From positions 5,580,001 through 5,644,000 of the forward strand of contig CM034548.1 in NCBI GenBank assembly GCA_020055645.1: a stretch of DNA of 64,000 nucleotides, in the 5' to 3' direction. The position numbers and the translations under genes were made by a program. The stretch comes from Tomocerus qinae. Lineage: Eukaryota > Arthropoda > Collembola > Entomobryomorpha > Tomoceridae. The notes beneath the pieces are model-generated. The model was not told the DNA's origin. It was given only the letters and a program-made list of their open reading frames with translations, and made no database searches. Every line of letters starts with the position of its first letter. The first letter of the stretch is position 1. Positions 1 to 10,899 of the stretch are shown piece after piece.

Positions 1-1947
1 TTTGATTTGAAATTCCGTTTAAGTGGGATCATCATCGCATGAATTCGCATGGGCAATATTCTCCATTTCCTTTAGCAGATTTTCATAAGATAGTATGTTA
101 ATGGAATTATATGGGACGTCAAGTATGAAGCGGAAAGCTATACATGATTTATAGCAAAATTAAAGTGTTAGCCAGTAGATAAGCACTTATGTTATTAGTA
201 TTCTATAACCAAGCAGCTACTCTATTTAATGATTGAAATTCTGCAGCCAATTTTCATTTTCTATGATTTACTTCGGTTGCATGATTTTGAGTGTATATTT
301 TATTTATGACGTACATCCGTGTCTCATTGCTTAATAAAGTCCCTTTTCTTCTTGCAACAGCAGAAGAACTACAATATTTCATTTTCTAAATACATTTTCC
401 AAATACTTGAATTAAAACGAACGTTATCTGATGGTGTTTTCATGTAGATTTTGGTTAGAATTTTACAAATCCTCAAAGGCTAAAACATGATCTGATTAAC
501 AAAAAGATTGTGAAGAATCAGGTATTATTATTTTAAGATTATCTATGTGAAATCTCTGTTAGGAGACACAGATTGAATAAGTTTTCATTCGCTCACGGTC
601 AGTTACAGTTACGTGGAAGGAAATACAATTGAAATAAGTGGTTTTAAGTTATCAGTAAATGAGTTATTTCATCAATACTTAGTAGATTATGTTATTGAAT
701 TTAACCTAACCTAACTTGAACTGAAAAGGAATTCGACTAATATTGTTTATATAGTATGTAATATGCTCGTTTTAAATTAGTGTGTTAATATCGTTGAAAA
801 GTTCTTACCCATTTAGTAGTTATGATTTAATTATAGATCACAAATCCGTCAGTTGGCCGGATCCATCAGTGAGCCTACCACTTGTATACATGTTAAGCAA
901 GCCGCGTGGTCTATATTCACCAGGAGACAGGGCAATACTATTACTATTATGACCGTATTATAGATATAGACATTAGGAAATTGTTTATTTGTAACATCGT
1001 ATCTTCATTCAGATCCTTGTGGCTTTCTGGCCATTTAACTTGGTCTCCATATTCTTAGTATATCACTTAATTAGGTACGGCATGGAAATTTATTCATTGT
1101 TAGTTAAGTAAGTGAGTGGGGGTCCCCTTTGCCTTTACCATGCTCCGTATGGTTTACTGCATTTGACACACTGGTTACAACTTTCTATGCTATATCGATC
1201 ATTGTAGGTACACAAGTTATCCAAATAATTACTGAAGTTAGCCGTAAATGAAAATTTGACTTAACAGGGAAGGAAGATGAAAGGAGTTTCACTGTCAGAG
1301 TAGGGTGGGACGCTAATTGTTAGAGATTGCAATTATCAAAGAAAGATTGCATTAAAAAGTTTACACTTCAAAGTGCTGTGCAGAGAGGGAGACGCAACGC
1401 ATCGTTATAATGAGAAGATTTGTCTTCGATAACTGAAGCAAAACGATGTCCCAACTCCCAGCTGTAGAAGTTGTGAGAAATTTCTAAGATTTGCATAACC
1501 AAAGATAAGTGAGGCCAATTAGAAACTGTTTTCCTTGACACTTCTTAACATGGAGAAAGGAAACAAATTTTATAGAGATAGAGACTACTTAATACTATTG
1601 ATATACAGTTGTAAGATATTATAATTTGTTTACAGAAGTATTCTTACTTTATAGTAAACAGTGCTTCTGTCACCCGATCAAGAATAGAGATTATTAATGA
1701 ATACGGCTAGTTTCCAAGTTTTAACGAAGGAAACATTTTTGAAGAATAGAAAACAGATAAGGGACCTGAGTGCAAACGATTTAGTAAGTCTAAGTGACAT
1801 TTCCTGAAATTGAAAGGTACAGAAACATCTCCTGAGATATATTTACGTTAAGCCTTTAAATGTATCTTCTGATTTACTGTTATCGTACATAACTTGTTGT
1901 TATGAGACTACTTGGAAAAAGATGCTGACATCGAGATTGCGCGTGAC

Positions 1948-1980
1948 ATCCAATGAAAAGAGTGACTCTTTCCATTGGAT
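1948..1980. repeat. near-perfect hairpin, 15-bp arms
   Basis: The left arm 1948-1962 and the right arm 1966-1980 are reverse complements at 14 of 15 positions, with a 3-base spacer TGA. The loop is too short for a typical microRNA precursor. It is most simply a small inverted duplication or the core of a decayed fold-back element. Confidence 0.7.
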
Positions 1981-4900
1981 TGGGTAAATATTCGGTAGCG
2001 TCAGATTAGATAAGTATAGTGAAAGTTAGCACTGCCATCATGATTTGGATTATCTGTGTATGCTGACTCCATATAATTGATTGTTGGGTAAGTTGTTCTT
2101 TTACTTAGAGGTGAGTTAAGCATGTAGTGCGTAAGAGTTTACGTTGGAGAAAAGCAACTCTGCTGGTTGACTTGAGGCTACTTTCTGTGACATGGGCTAA
2201 ATGAAACGAATTTGGTTCTCACAAAGCAGACAGGTCAAAAGTGTTGGATTTTTGGGCTAAGGACATGGTAATGATGAGAAATCAAATTGTCTGCAGTAAA
2301 GTGTTTCTGATACACTTACTTATGGGGATTCTGCTTAGCTTCGCATCACTCTGAAGATTCCACCACCGCTCCAAGGCTAGATCAACAGAAGGAAATAGAT
2401 TTGCACAGTCTTTAAATTGTGATACAGTTGGTGTAGGCAGGCAAGGAAAACTATCAGGCCTAAATTTGTAGCCTAAATTCAGGCTCTATAGCGTCTTTAA
2501 CACTCTGCACAAACTCTTTCATTTAGTTACCTAGTTATAATTTTACGAGTTGGTTGGACCATTTATCCAAACAGGCGGGGCTCCTAAATGCAATGTTATG
2601 TTGACAATGTGTAACAGGTTGTTTTCCCTAGTGTACAGCTCTATATCTATGTTGCTATTCTATACACTCCATAAAATGATGACATTTTAACAGATTTTGA
2701 ATTGTCAGACGACTACTTCAGGCTATCGATTGCTAAAGGAGGCAGCATTTTTAAAGCGTAGGATGCTACTTTTTAAAAATTAGCGACATGAGGGGCGCAT
2801 GGATGGTACTCATGCTCAAATACAAAAATCGAAATCCCGCATACGTTGCTATTTGACGAGATTTCGTTTACAGATGGAAAACTGAGAAGGCTTTTTATCT
2901 TCCCAAACTTATTACATGTACGTACTGAAGCTTAGCATTAATATTTTATACCATCGTAATCTCCGTCTGCGTAAAGGATAATATTTTAGGTACGGAGATA
3001 GTATTTTATAACCAATCTTTAAATGGGGGTCTAAGTATGTATGCTATTTTATTCATCAGCCCAGAGATACTCAGATAAAGCAGACAGAAGGTATTCTGAT
3101 GCTGGTAGCTTGGCTTCCATAACGTTTTATGAAAATATTGATGTGTCATTTCGTTGAATGGTTTTTTGTTAACAGGGTCAGTGCCTAATAAACGTTGGTG
3201 GCGATGTGGTCCTGGCATCTTACACAAATGCGACTCAAGAAGACGCCATAAACTCTTCCTGACCCGACCGAAGGTCCCGCTTTCTTTCCCACCACATCTC
3301 CATATATCGAAAAAAATCGCTCAAACGAAGGTTAAGCAACCCTTGCGTTTCCTCTTCTTCTGTAGGCTAGTATATCTGATCTTATCTGAAACAAAGATTG
3401 CCTATAAAAGCGCAATATTTAATAGCCTTAATAATATGCTAGTAATCATGTTCACAATTACCTTTCATCGACCTACTCTGCCTACAACTTTAAAAATCCT
3501 TCATCGCAGCATCGCAAATCTCTTCCTACATTAATTCAAACACTGATTATGTAGGTAGGGAAATACAAATTATTACAAAAACGCATTGCTCATTTAGTAC
3601 AGAATGGAAACTAATATTCGTATTTGAAAAATAATAATAATACATGACTGTAACTTTAAGTAATACTATTAATAGGATACTATAATACTGTTTATCTGAG
3701 CTGGAGCTGGGCACTTAAAAACTTAGCATGCCTCTAAAATGTTCCTTTTCAGTTGATCTAGACAAAATTGGAAGGGGAGCGTTTTACACACTCTTAAGCA
3801 ATAATAAGTGCAACTTTTAATTATTTTACACACAAGAAACAACTAGCCAATAATTAACGTGATAACAAGCGTTTGTAGGGGTTTCGGTATCTTACTGTGT
3901 GTGTCGTTAATATTGTTTCACAGGAGTTGTACTGTACAATGGTGTAGGTAGGTATTACTGAATAACAGGTAATACAATTAGCGTGCATACCATCCAACAA
4001 GTACAATATGAGATTTGCATTCGCTATACTGATTATTAAAATAAAATACTGAACTTGCTAGACTAAAATACCTATACAAAACTGGAACGAGAGACATAAC
4101 TTTTATCGATCTTCTGGGAAAATAATAATGGTATATACTATGTAGGCAGCATCTTGGTGATTTTAGATTATGCCTAACTTCTTGCATAGACCTTAGGAGA
4201 AAGACAAGGGAAGTAACTGTAAATAAATTCTTGTCGAGGAGGGGTTCGTCGGGTTATTGTTGTTTTTGTATTTAGCAGAGGTAAATAATATCAGTAGGTG
4301 GCCTTTATAGCTATGGCTCTCAGAATTGCAGAAAGAGTGATCGCTTAATGTCACTTAACAATAATATGCATCCTGAGCAAATGATGTACCTGTATACTAT
4401 ATGAAAACTATATAGTAGTCGTTGAATTGATAAATACTTAAATATTATATAATGAATAGCATGCTTACTGAATTATCGTAACATCGCTGACCTGATTGTA
4501 AATGTAATTTCCTATTGTGTAGTCATCAATGATATTAGTGTGTATACTAAAAAGTTATTAGCACCCACCTATCTGTATGTACAAAGGGACATTAGTGCTG
4601 TTTATAGTTTCAGGCTGTATTATGTACGCTTATACCAAAGGCATTAGCACAAAAATGTGTTTTAAGAGTTAACATTTCGGTTAGAATAGGGATTTGGTCT
4701 CTATATAAAAAATTGGATTAATTTTATCCGTTTAAAATCCTTCAAAATTGTGGGATCCTATTTTCTCCATCCTTTAATGAAATAAAGGACAACATAAGAA
4801 CTTATCAGTTGTACAAATGGAATGGGTTGTCTTCTTGTTGTAGAGGCAGAGTACAAAGTACAAGTAGAGGAACCATATTAATATGGCCATACCTACGTAA

Positions 4901-6660
4901 CTTGATATATTCTCGCTGAAAATTAATTTTTCGACTTAATTACGATTTCTTGATATTCGATGTTTTTCAAATTCTTGCCTAAATCGAAGTCTATAGCAAT
5001 TTACAATGCACGAAATGCACTAACAGCCTTACAGCCCCACAACTTTAGACAAGTGCATTGATGCTGTTTGAAAAATTATGTATATAATTTTCTCCATTCA
5101 TTGAAAACAGTGGGCAATACCTGTAAAATTAAATTGGCATAAACGAATTCTAATAATTGAATATATTTTGTGATCTTAATGTCGAGTATTAATTAGCCTT
5201 GTAAGTAATTGCAAGTGTGTATACTGAATGCAACCTGCTCAACTAGGTTTAGGGAACTTATTTATTGTTAGTAGCTACGTTCAGTTTTTGATTTATTTAA
5301 GGAATATGATAAGAAATTGTGATTTTCATTTTGAATTTTCTACGCGTCCTTTATAGTTGAAAGGTGTGGGTATCCTAAGTTTTCTCCACTAATTAACATC
5401 AATAATAGTGGCATAACTGGCAATAGATAGCATCAATTTGAGTCAAATATTACTGAATAAAAACTGTTTGAGTATTACTAGTATTGCATATTGTTAACAG
5501 TGACCATTATCTGTCATTTTAGGGAACGAAATGTTTTGTACTTGAATGGTTCAAATTTTGCTTGTCATTAAAACTGTCGTGTAGAGCATAAAAGTTATTT
5601 GATCTAAGTTGGAAGGAATTCGATCGAATAACTTTCACCTTGTAATAGTCAGTTCTTTAATACTGCGCGTATGATTTTCTATGTTCACGGATGGTTGCCA
5701 TTTTTTGAAACTTGTAAGTATTTATAGGATGGAATCCTTCTAGTTAAAAGCATAATAATTTACAGTATGATACTTGCACAAATTAAATGTGTTTAGTACG
5801 AAACAGACTGAATACGAAATGAAAAATGTGAATTTTCAATTTGCCTTAGACCGGAGAATTAGAAGATGCTGCCCATACTAATGTCTAATCTATGCATAAT
5901 ACAAAGATACGTAAATTGGGAAGAGCAAAAATCTAATAAAAGTAATAATGCCATACAATGAACAAAGTTATACTGCTGGTTACCAGTGGTGTAGATATAA
6001 AGACACTAAAATAGTAATACAACTTATTATAAACGTCGCTGTTAGGCTTGACAATTAAATATTGCAATAAATGTTACAGAAATGTTTGTTTGGGTAAATG
6101 GTTTTGGGCAACATGTAGATAGTTTATAATTTTAGGGTAATTAAGCAAAAAGGTTTTTCTTGGATAAACTCAGATTCTGCACCAGAGATATAAACATTGA
6201 TTGGTGAATTAAAATTGTCTCTTTAAATTGCACTTTTAAAGTTGCAACGTATTCTCAACCTGAAAAGACTTACGAATTATAAGTATATCTATAAAAAATT
6301 TATTGGGTTGAGGTAATGCGTGTATAGTGTATATTGGTTTTCGTTGTGTAGCATTAATCCTGACGAAATAAAACGTAGCATTAATTTTTGCTATTAAAAT
6401 CTGAAAATATCAGTTATGTGTAGCAAACAAACTCCACTGGTATGGGATATTCGAAATCTTATGATAGCAATGCCACGTCTAAATTGTGCTATTAAAATAC
6501 ATTTTGTCTGCAATACATCGCAATTGTATATGTATTTAGCATAATAAATAGTGCAATTTAATGAGGATTTGAAGTCTAAAGATTCCGCAGTTACCTATAA
6601 ATAGTATGAAATACATAGTAGGCATCTACGCATTTCAATAGATATGGTTAAGCAATTATT

Positions 6661-6683
6661 ATGTATGTGTTATGTATGTATGT
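6661..6683. repeat. ATGT microsatellite, imperfect
   Basis: This is a short interrupted run of the tetranucleotide ATGT in a gene-free region. It has no other apparent significance. Confidence 0.6.
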
Positions 6684-9040
6684 AATTATAATAATGGTCG
6701 AAATGTTAATTGTCAATAATAAATAAAATATTTGCTCATCACAAATTGTTGTTTTTATTTGCCTTTATTATTTACTAGAAATAAGTCCGTCCTACGGACG
6801 GGAAATTATCAACATTACCCACTCATAATAACACCAAATCCAATCATTTTACCAAAAAGTGAAATCTTTTCTAAGTTGCTGTTTAAAGTCCTTTTATCAC
6901 CTGCGCAGCATTTGGTTTAATTTCAAAATATTGTAATTATTCTTGCGTCTGCGTAGTTACACAAAGTTCATTTTACATTAATACATTATCACGGAATTTT
7001 TTCATTGCGCAACTCCACTTTACGATTTTCATAAGCCAGAGATTTTGCTAACTGGTTGTAATTAATAGTAACCAATATTACAAAACAAGTTAATTTATTA
7101 AAAACTTGGTATAAATCGGTCTTTTGCTGTAACGGCATTCGTCTGCCAGCAATACATGAAAGTTAACCAATCTAGCATAGCCTTTAACAGAGGTATTCCC
7201 TACTGCAGATATTTGCAATATTACATAATACCTGATATAACTTATCACTCTATAGTATAATCGTGTTGTTCGAGTTGCGTAGTGAAAAATTCCATAGGTA
7301 TGTTTGTTTATATCATCGTGTGTTAATTTGCCGCTCTGATAACGCAGCTAAGCAGAAACCAATCTTAAACGTTACATAAATGTGGTAAATCCCAACAAGT
7401 CCGTATTTCATAACAAAGTAGTTCATGTGTTCTGTATGCAAATATTTCCAGCTTTCGGTTCGCTTAAGGTTCCTATTATTTCATGGGCGGGAAAATTTAA
7501 AATTTGGTCAATTACATCGTTGAAATTATGATACAAGACAATACACTTGACAAGTACTTCCTACCTTTCCGGAGATACGGACAGTTTTCTAAAACGAAAG
7601 TCCCTACACCTATATCAATGTAAAATTTCTATCTCCGACGCCGATCCACTAAATGAGAAACCATGAAACTAGCTTTATTTATAACAGGGCCTAGGTCATG
7701 TGACCGGCTAGTAATATATAATATGCTTTCATCTTGTTTCGTTCCATTTTAAAATTTTTTCAAAAATGATTTTAAAACTAATGGTTATGCTTCATTATCC
7801 ATATTTTGCTGCAAGCCAAACAATTTATTCAAATCCTTATTCAAATTACCCATACAACAGCTACAGCTCCTTTTGGATAAAAATTGTCCGGATTAGATTT
7901 TGCATGTTAGATACTCAAGTCTTCAGAATCGAAACAATTTAACTTCATTTTACAACTGGAGCTCCTTAGTCCACAAGCCATGTGCTGTGAGAATTTAATC
8001 GGTTCCAAGTTATATAAAGTTCATCAGCTTTTGTAGAAAAGTAAAATTATGTGTAACAGTAATGCAGGTTTATTGTGGAATTTCTCGTAAGTAAGTATTT
8101 AAACAGGGTACAGACGTTGATATACAACTTGATAATTGTGCTAACTTCACCAATTTACATTTTTCAAAATTAAATATTGGCATTAAAACAGGCAATGGAC
8201 GGGTTTTGCATGGGAGCTGTAAGTACCAAGTAAGTACAGTCTACTTATAAATTAACTCTTTGTACAACTTTCTCGGTGAAAGTCATATGGGCTTCAAATG
8301 TGAATGTTTTACAAGTTTATGCTTACATGGTTAAAGTTTAGTAAAGCGTTACTTTATGCTTACCCTGTAAATGAAATAAAGTCACTATCTAAGTTGAGAA
8401 AGCTGAAGAGAGTTTGGTGAAAGTTTCATTCCAAATAGACGCTGCTATGAGATTGAGTCTTTCGCCAGCCCAACAGTAATTCCTATGCTGTTGCTTTGCC
8501 TCCCAGTACTCGTCCTACAAACTTAGATATATACTAACGCCCGTATTATCTGTTTTTCCACTTGGTTGCATTACATTTGATTCACTAGTAAATATCACAT
8601 ACTAACTTTAGTAATACATCTTTCACGCCAGCAACATTGTTTCCACTCTCATGGCTTTCATAGAGGTGGCTCCAATTTTTCATTAAAGCTTACTTATACG
8701 GTTATACCCACCCGTACCATTTGGTTATCTAGAATTATATCTAGTTCTACATAAAATACAAACAATTCTTCATTTCTAACGACATTTGGATATTAAGTGA
8801 AGTTTTAACTACGATTTAGGGGCATTTGGAAATTTTTGTAGTTCTTACTTATTACTGGCCAAAGCACAAATTATAGGAAACTATCGCAGAAATTTTTCAA
8901 CTTTTATGCTGGCATGTCAAAAACAATCTATAATCATTTTCCTTTAAACATTTTGTGGCAGGTTATTTCCGACTAAAAGCTTTGGACGTCAAATAGCAAT
9001 TCTTGCTAAATGCTCATCAAAATTTTAAAATTAGAATGAT

Positions 9041-9183
9041 TTAATTTCGCCCTTCAACTACGTAAGTCAAACCATATCTGCTTTGTTGTGGTTCGGTCCT
9101 TTCAGATTCAGAATCTTCCTCCGTACTAATATTAGACTTCGTAGCACTAATTCGTTTTCTTAATTTAATGCGGTTGAGCTCAG
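9041..9183 (-). CDS. doubtful terminal exon, unknown protein
   Basis: On the minus strand an acceptor-like site preceded by a pyrimidine-rich tract (AG at 9185-9184) opens a 47-codon frame ending in TAA at 9043-9041. The predicted tail is hydrophilic: a basic stretch (IKLRKR), then an acidic-serine stretch (STEEDSESERTE), ending in GLTYVVEGRN. The composition is more protein-like than most frames in this region. No upstream partner exon was identified and no family is recognised. It could be the last exon of a minus-strand gene, a transposon relic, or chance. The frame stays open upstream of the acceptor to an ATG at 9301, but that part is hydrophobic and AT-driven. Confidence 0.18.
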
Positions 9184-9629
9184 CTAAAAGTAAGTAGAAC
9201 ACAAAGCTTTCATGATTCAAGGACATTATCAATAATATTAACAGTAGACAGTCTAAATATAGCCCCAAAGCATATTTTCCTCTTACATAAAATATCTTCA
9301 CAGCGACAAAACAAGCAATACGTATAGGAAGGACTTGTTTATTTCAATAAGAACCACACTGAAACAATATTCTGTCTACGTAATTATTTCTATTTAATGA
9401 AGTCAGCAATCGATCCAAAGATTTTTCCAATCCTCTAACGGCTCTAACACCCCCTCTAAACCAAAATTCAATCTCTATTCAAGAACCAAGTTTGCTGCAT
9501 GCTTGCTAATTAAAAAAATTGAATACCAGAACATACACTGAATTTTAACTCAATAACATTCAACTTATTCCGGTTCCCTATGATATTGTTCTGGGGGAGT
9601 AAGCATGACATTGACCACTAAGCGAAGAT

Positions 9630-10198
9630 CAGTGTACAAAATACCTTTTACCACTTACCACTGGCAAGTGGTTTTCAATGGTATTTAACGTTAAATACCA
9701 CCACCCAAAAAGTAGTGGTAAATGGCATAAATGGTAAAAAATAGTTTTATTTAAATTTCGTGTAGAATTTTGAATAAATTTCGGTTCCAAAGTGAGAAAT
9801 AGCTTAACAGCTGATGATTATTAACACAAATTGATAAGTGTTCATCAATCAGAGTTGGATTCAACAATTGGGGGCACTAATCGCCATTTTATTTGCCGAT
9901 TGAGAAATTAATTGAAATTAAATTACCACATTCATATAAAGTTTAAATTGGCGATATCAAATGGATTAATCTTGGCTTTAGTAATATTGCTTTTATAACT
10001 TTCGGTGAACAATCAACTAAATAGGATTAATTTGATTAATTAAGGGGTTAATTGGAAATATTTCATAGAAAATAATTAAAACCAATAGTTAGTAAGTCTT
10101 GTGTATATGTACTAAGCTGACTCATCAATCGCTAAAATTTACCATTTTTACCACTGTGATGGTAAAAAAGCCTAAAAAGTGGTAAATTTTGTACACAG
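9630..10198. mobile_element. hAT-type MITE, 569 bp
   Basis: The two ends are inverted repeats. The left end starts CAGTGTACAAAAT and the right end, read in reverse complement, starts CTGTGTACAAAAT; both continue into a TTTACCACTT-like block after a small offset. The element is flanked by an 8-bp near-duplication, GCGAAGAT at 9622-9629 and GCGATGAT at 10199-10206 (7 of 8 match). A CAGxG-type start with an 8-bp target duplication is the hallmark of the hAT superfamily. The interior is AT-rich, carries no transposase frame, and repeats the motif GTGGTAAA near both ends. I infer a non-autonomous element mobilised in trans. The single mismatches in the terminal base pair region and in the target duplication suggest it is not very recent. 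Confidence 0.75.
9680..9699. repeat. perfect 20-bp palindrome inside the MITE
   Basis: GGTATTTAACGTTAAATACC reads the same on both strands. It lies in the left subterminal part of the hAT-type element, flanked by further GTGGT/ACCAC motifs. It may be part of subterminal transposase-binding structure, but that is inference. Confidence 0.75.
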
Positions 10199-10208
10199 GC
10201 GATGATAC

Positions 10209-10577
10209 ATGGAAACATCTTCACCATCATGGCTTCCTGTAAATTCGAATTTTCCTGAAAACTCCAAAATGAATGTAATTTGTTCAAAATTTGTAACTAA
10301 ATTTGGAAGCGAAAAAGGCTTTCAGAACGTAAATATTCTGCCTTTGTATATTTTTCCATTTTTAATAGATGATTGTAAAAAAGTGCTAAAAAGTAGCAAT
10401 GAAGAAAAATGTGCTAAGATTATGGTAAAAGCAAGTAGAGTAATAATCACCTATCCGCCAGCAAACAGTGCGTTGCTTAACCTGAGCAAATCGGACATCA
10501 GGGGACTGGATTGGGACGCTACTGAACAGACGGTAATGCAAGGACGTGTAGCTCTGAATCATAATGATACAATATAA
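10209..10577 (+). CDS. doubtful ORF, 122 codons, unrecognised
   Basis: An ATG-initiated frame begins 11 bases after the right end of the MITE and ends in TAA. The product would contain a Lys/Cys-rich middle (DDCKKVLKSSNEEKC) and a better-composed C-terminal part (SKSDIRGLDWDATEQTV). A GTAATG donor-like site at 10532 follows the codons for ATEQT, so it could also be the 5' part of an exon. No domain or family is recognised and no partner exon was found. It may be a fragment of an older transposon into which the MITE inserted, or chance. Confidence 0.18.
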   Translation: METSSPSWLPVNSNFPENSKMNVICSKFVTKFGSEKGFQNVNILPLYIFPFLIDDCKKVLKSSNEEKCAKIMVKASRVIITYPPANSALLNLSKSDIRGLDWDATEQTVMQGRVALNHNDTI

Positions 10578-10778
10578 TGTGAACATTGGACGACTTGGAC
10601 AGACAAATCAAGCATTCTCATATTATAAACGGTATTCCGCTACGTAACAATGGGATGATGTTGTCCATACTCATATTTATGCAGCTCGAGTTTCGATGTG
10701 AATTGTAGATGGTCGATGACTTCAGATTCGGTATACTGCCTGGTGCAATGGTACAAGGACGTATGTAGGGGAGTGCTA

Positions 10779-10888
10779 GGGTGCTTAAGCACCCCACAAA
10801 TTCCCAAAAACCCACTAGATAATTCTCAAAAATTGATGAAAAGTAGTTTTATACTTAAGAAAAATCAGCTTGTATGTTTAAGCACCCC
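10779..10888. repeat. TTAAGCACCCC direct repeats and palindrome
   Basis: A perfect 16-bp palindrome (GGGTGCTTAAGCACCC) at 10779-10794 overlaps the first copy of TTAAGCACCCC (10785-10795). A second copy lies at 10878-10888. Just after it comes a CTGGATACGCCCTTG-like tail. GC-rich motifs of this kind in an AT-rich background look like the remnant of a dispersed repeat. No protein or terminal structure allows a superfamily to be assigned. Confidence 0.4.
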
Positions 10889-10899
10889 CTTAATTTGAT

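Larger units (their letters stand above)
1..9040. other. gene-free AT-rich stretch
   Basis: No exon with believable coding character, splice sites and family resemblance was found on either strand. The open frames here are short and low in complexity. Two GC-richer islets stand out. One, at about 845-930, is open on both strands for 30 or more codons. The other, at about 3176-3273, is bounded by an acceptor-like and a donor-like site. Both are discussed as findings. Short runs of the unit CCTAA occur near 703-715; they are too few to be telomeric. Confidence 0.6.

Noticed and set aside
700..716. CCTAA repeats, possible telomeric (TTAGG)n
   Set aside because: Only about two units here and again near 54410. 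These are common dispersed motifs in arthropod DNA, not telomere.
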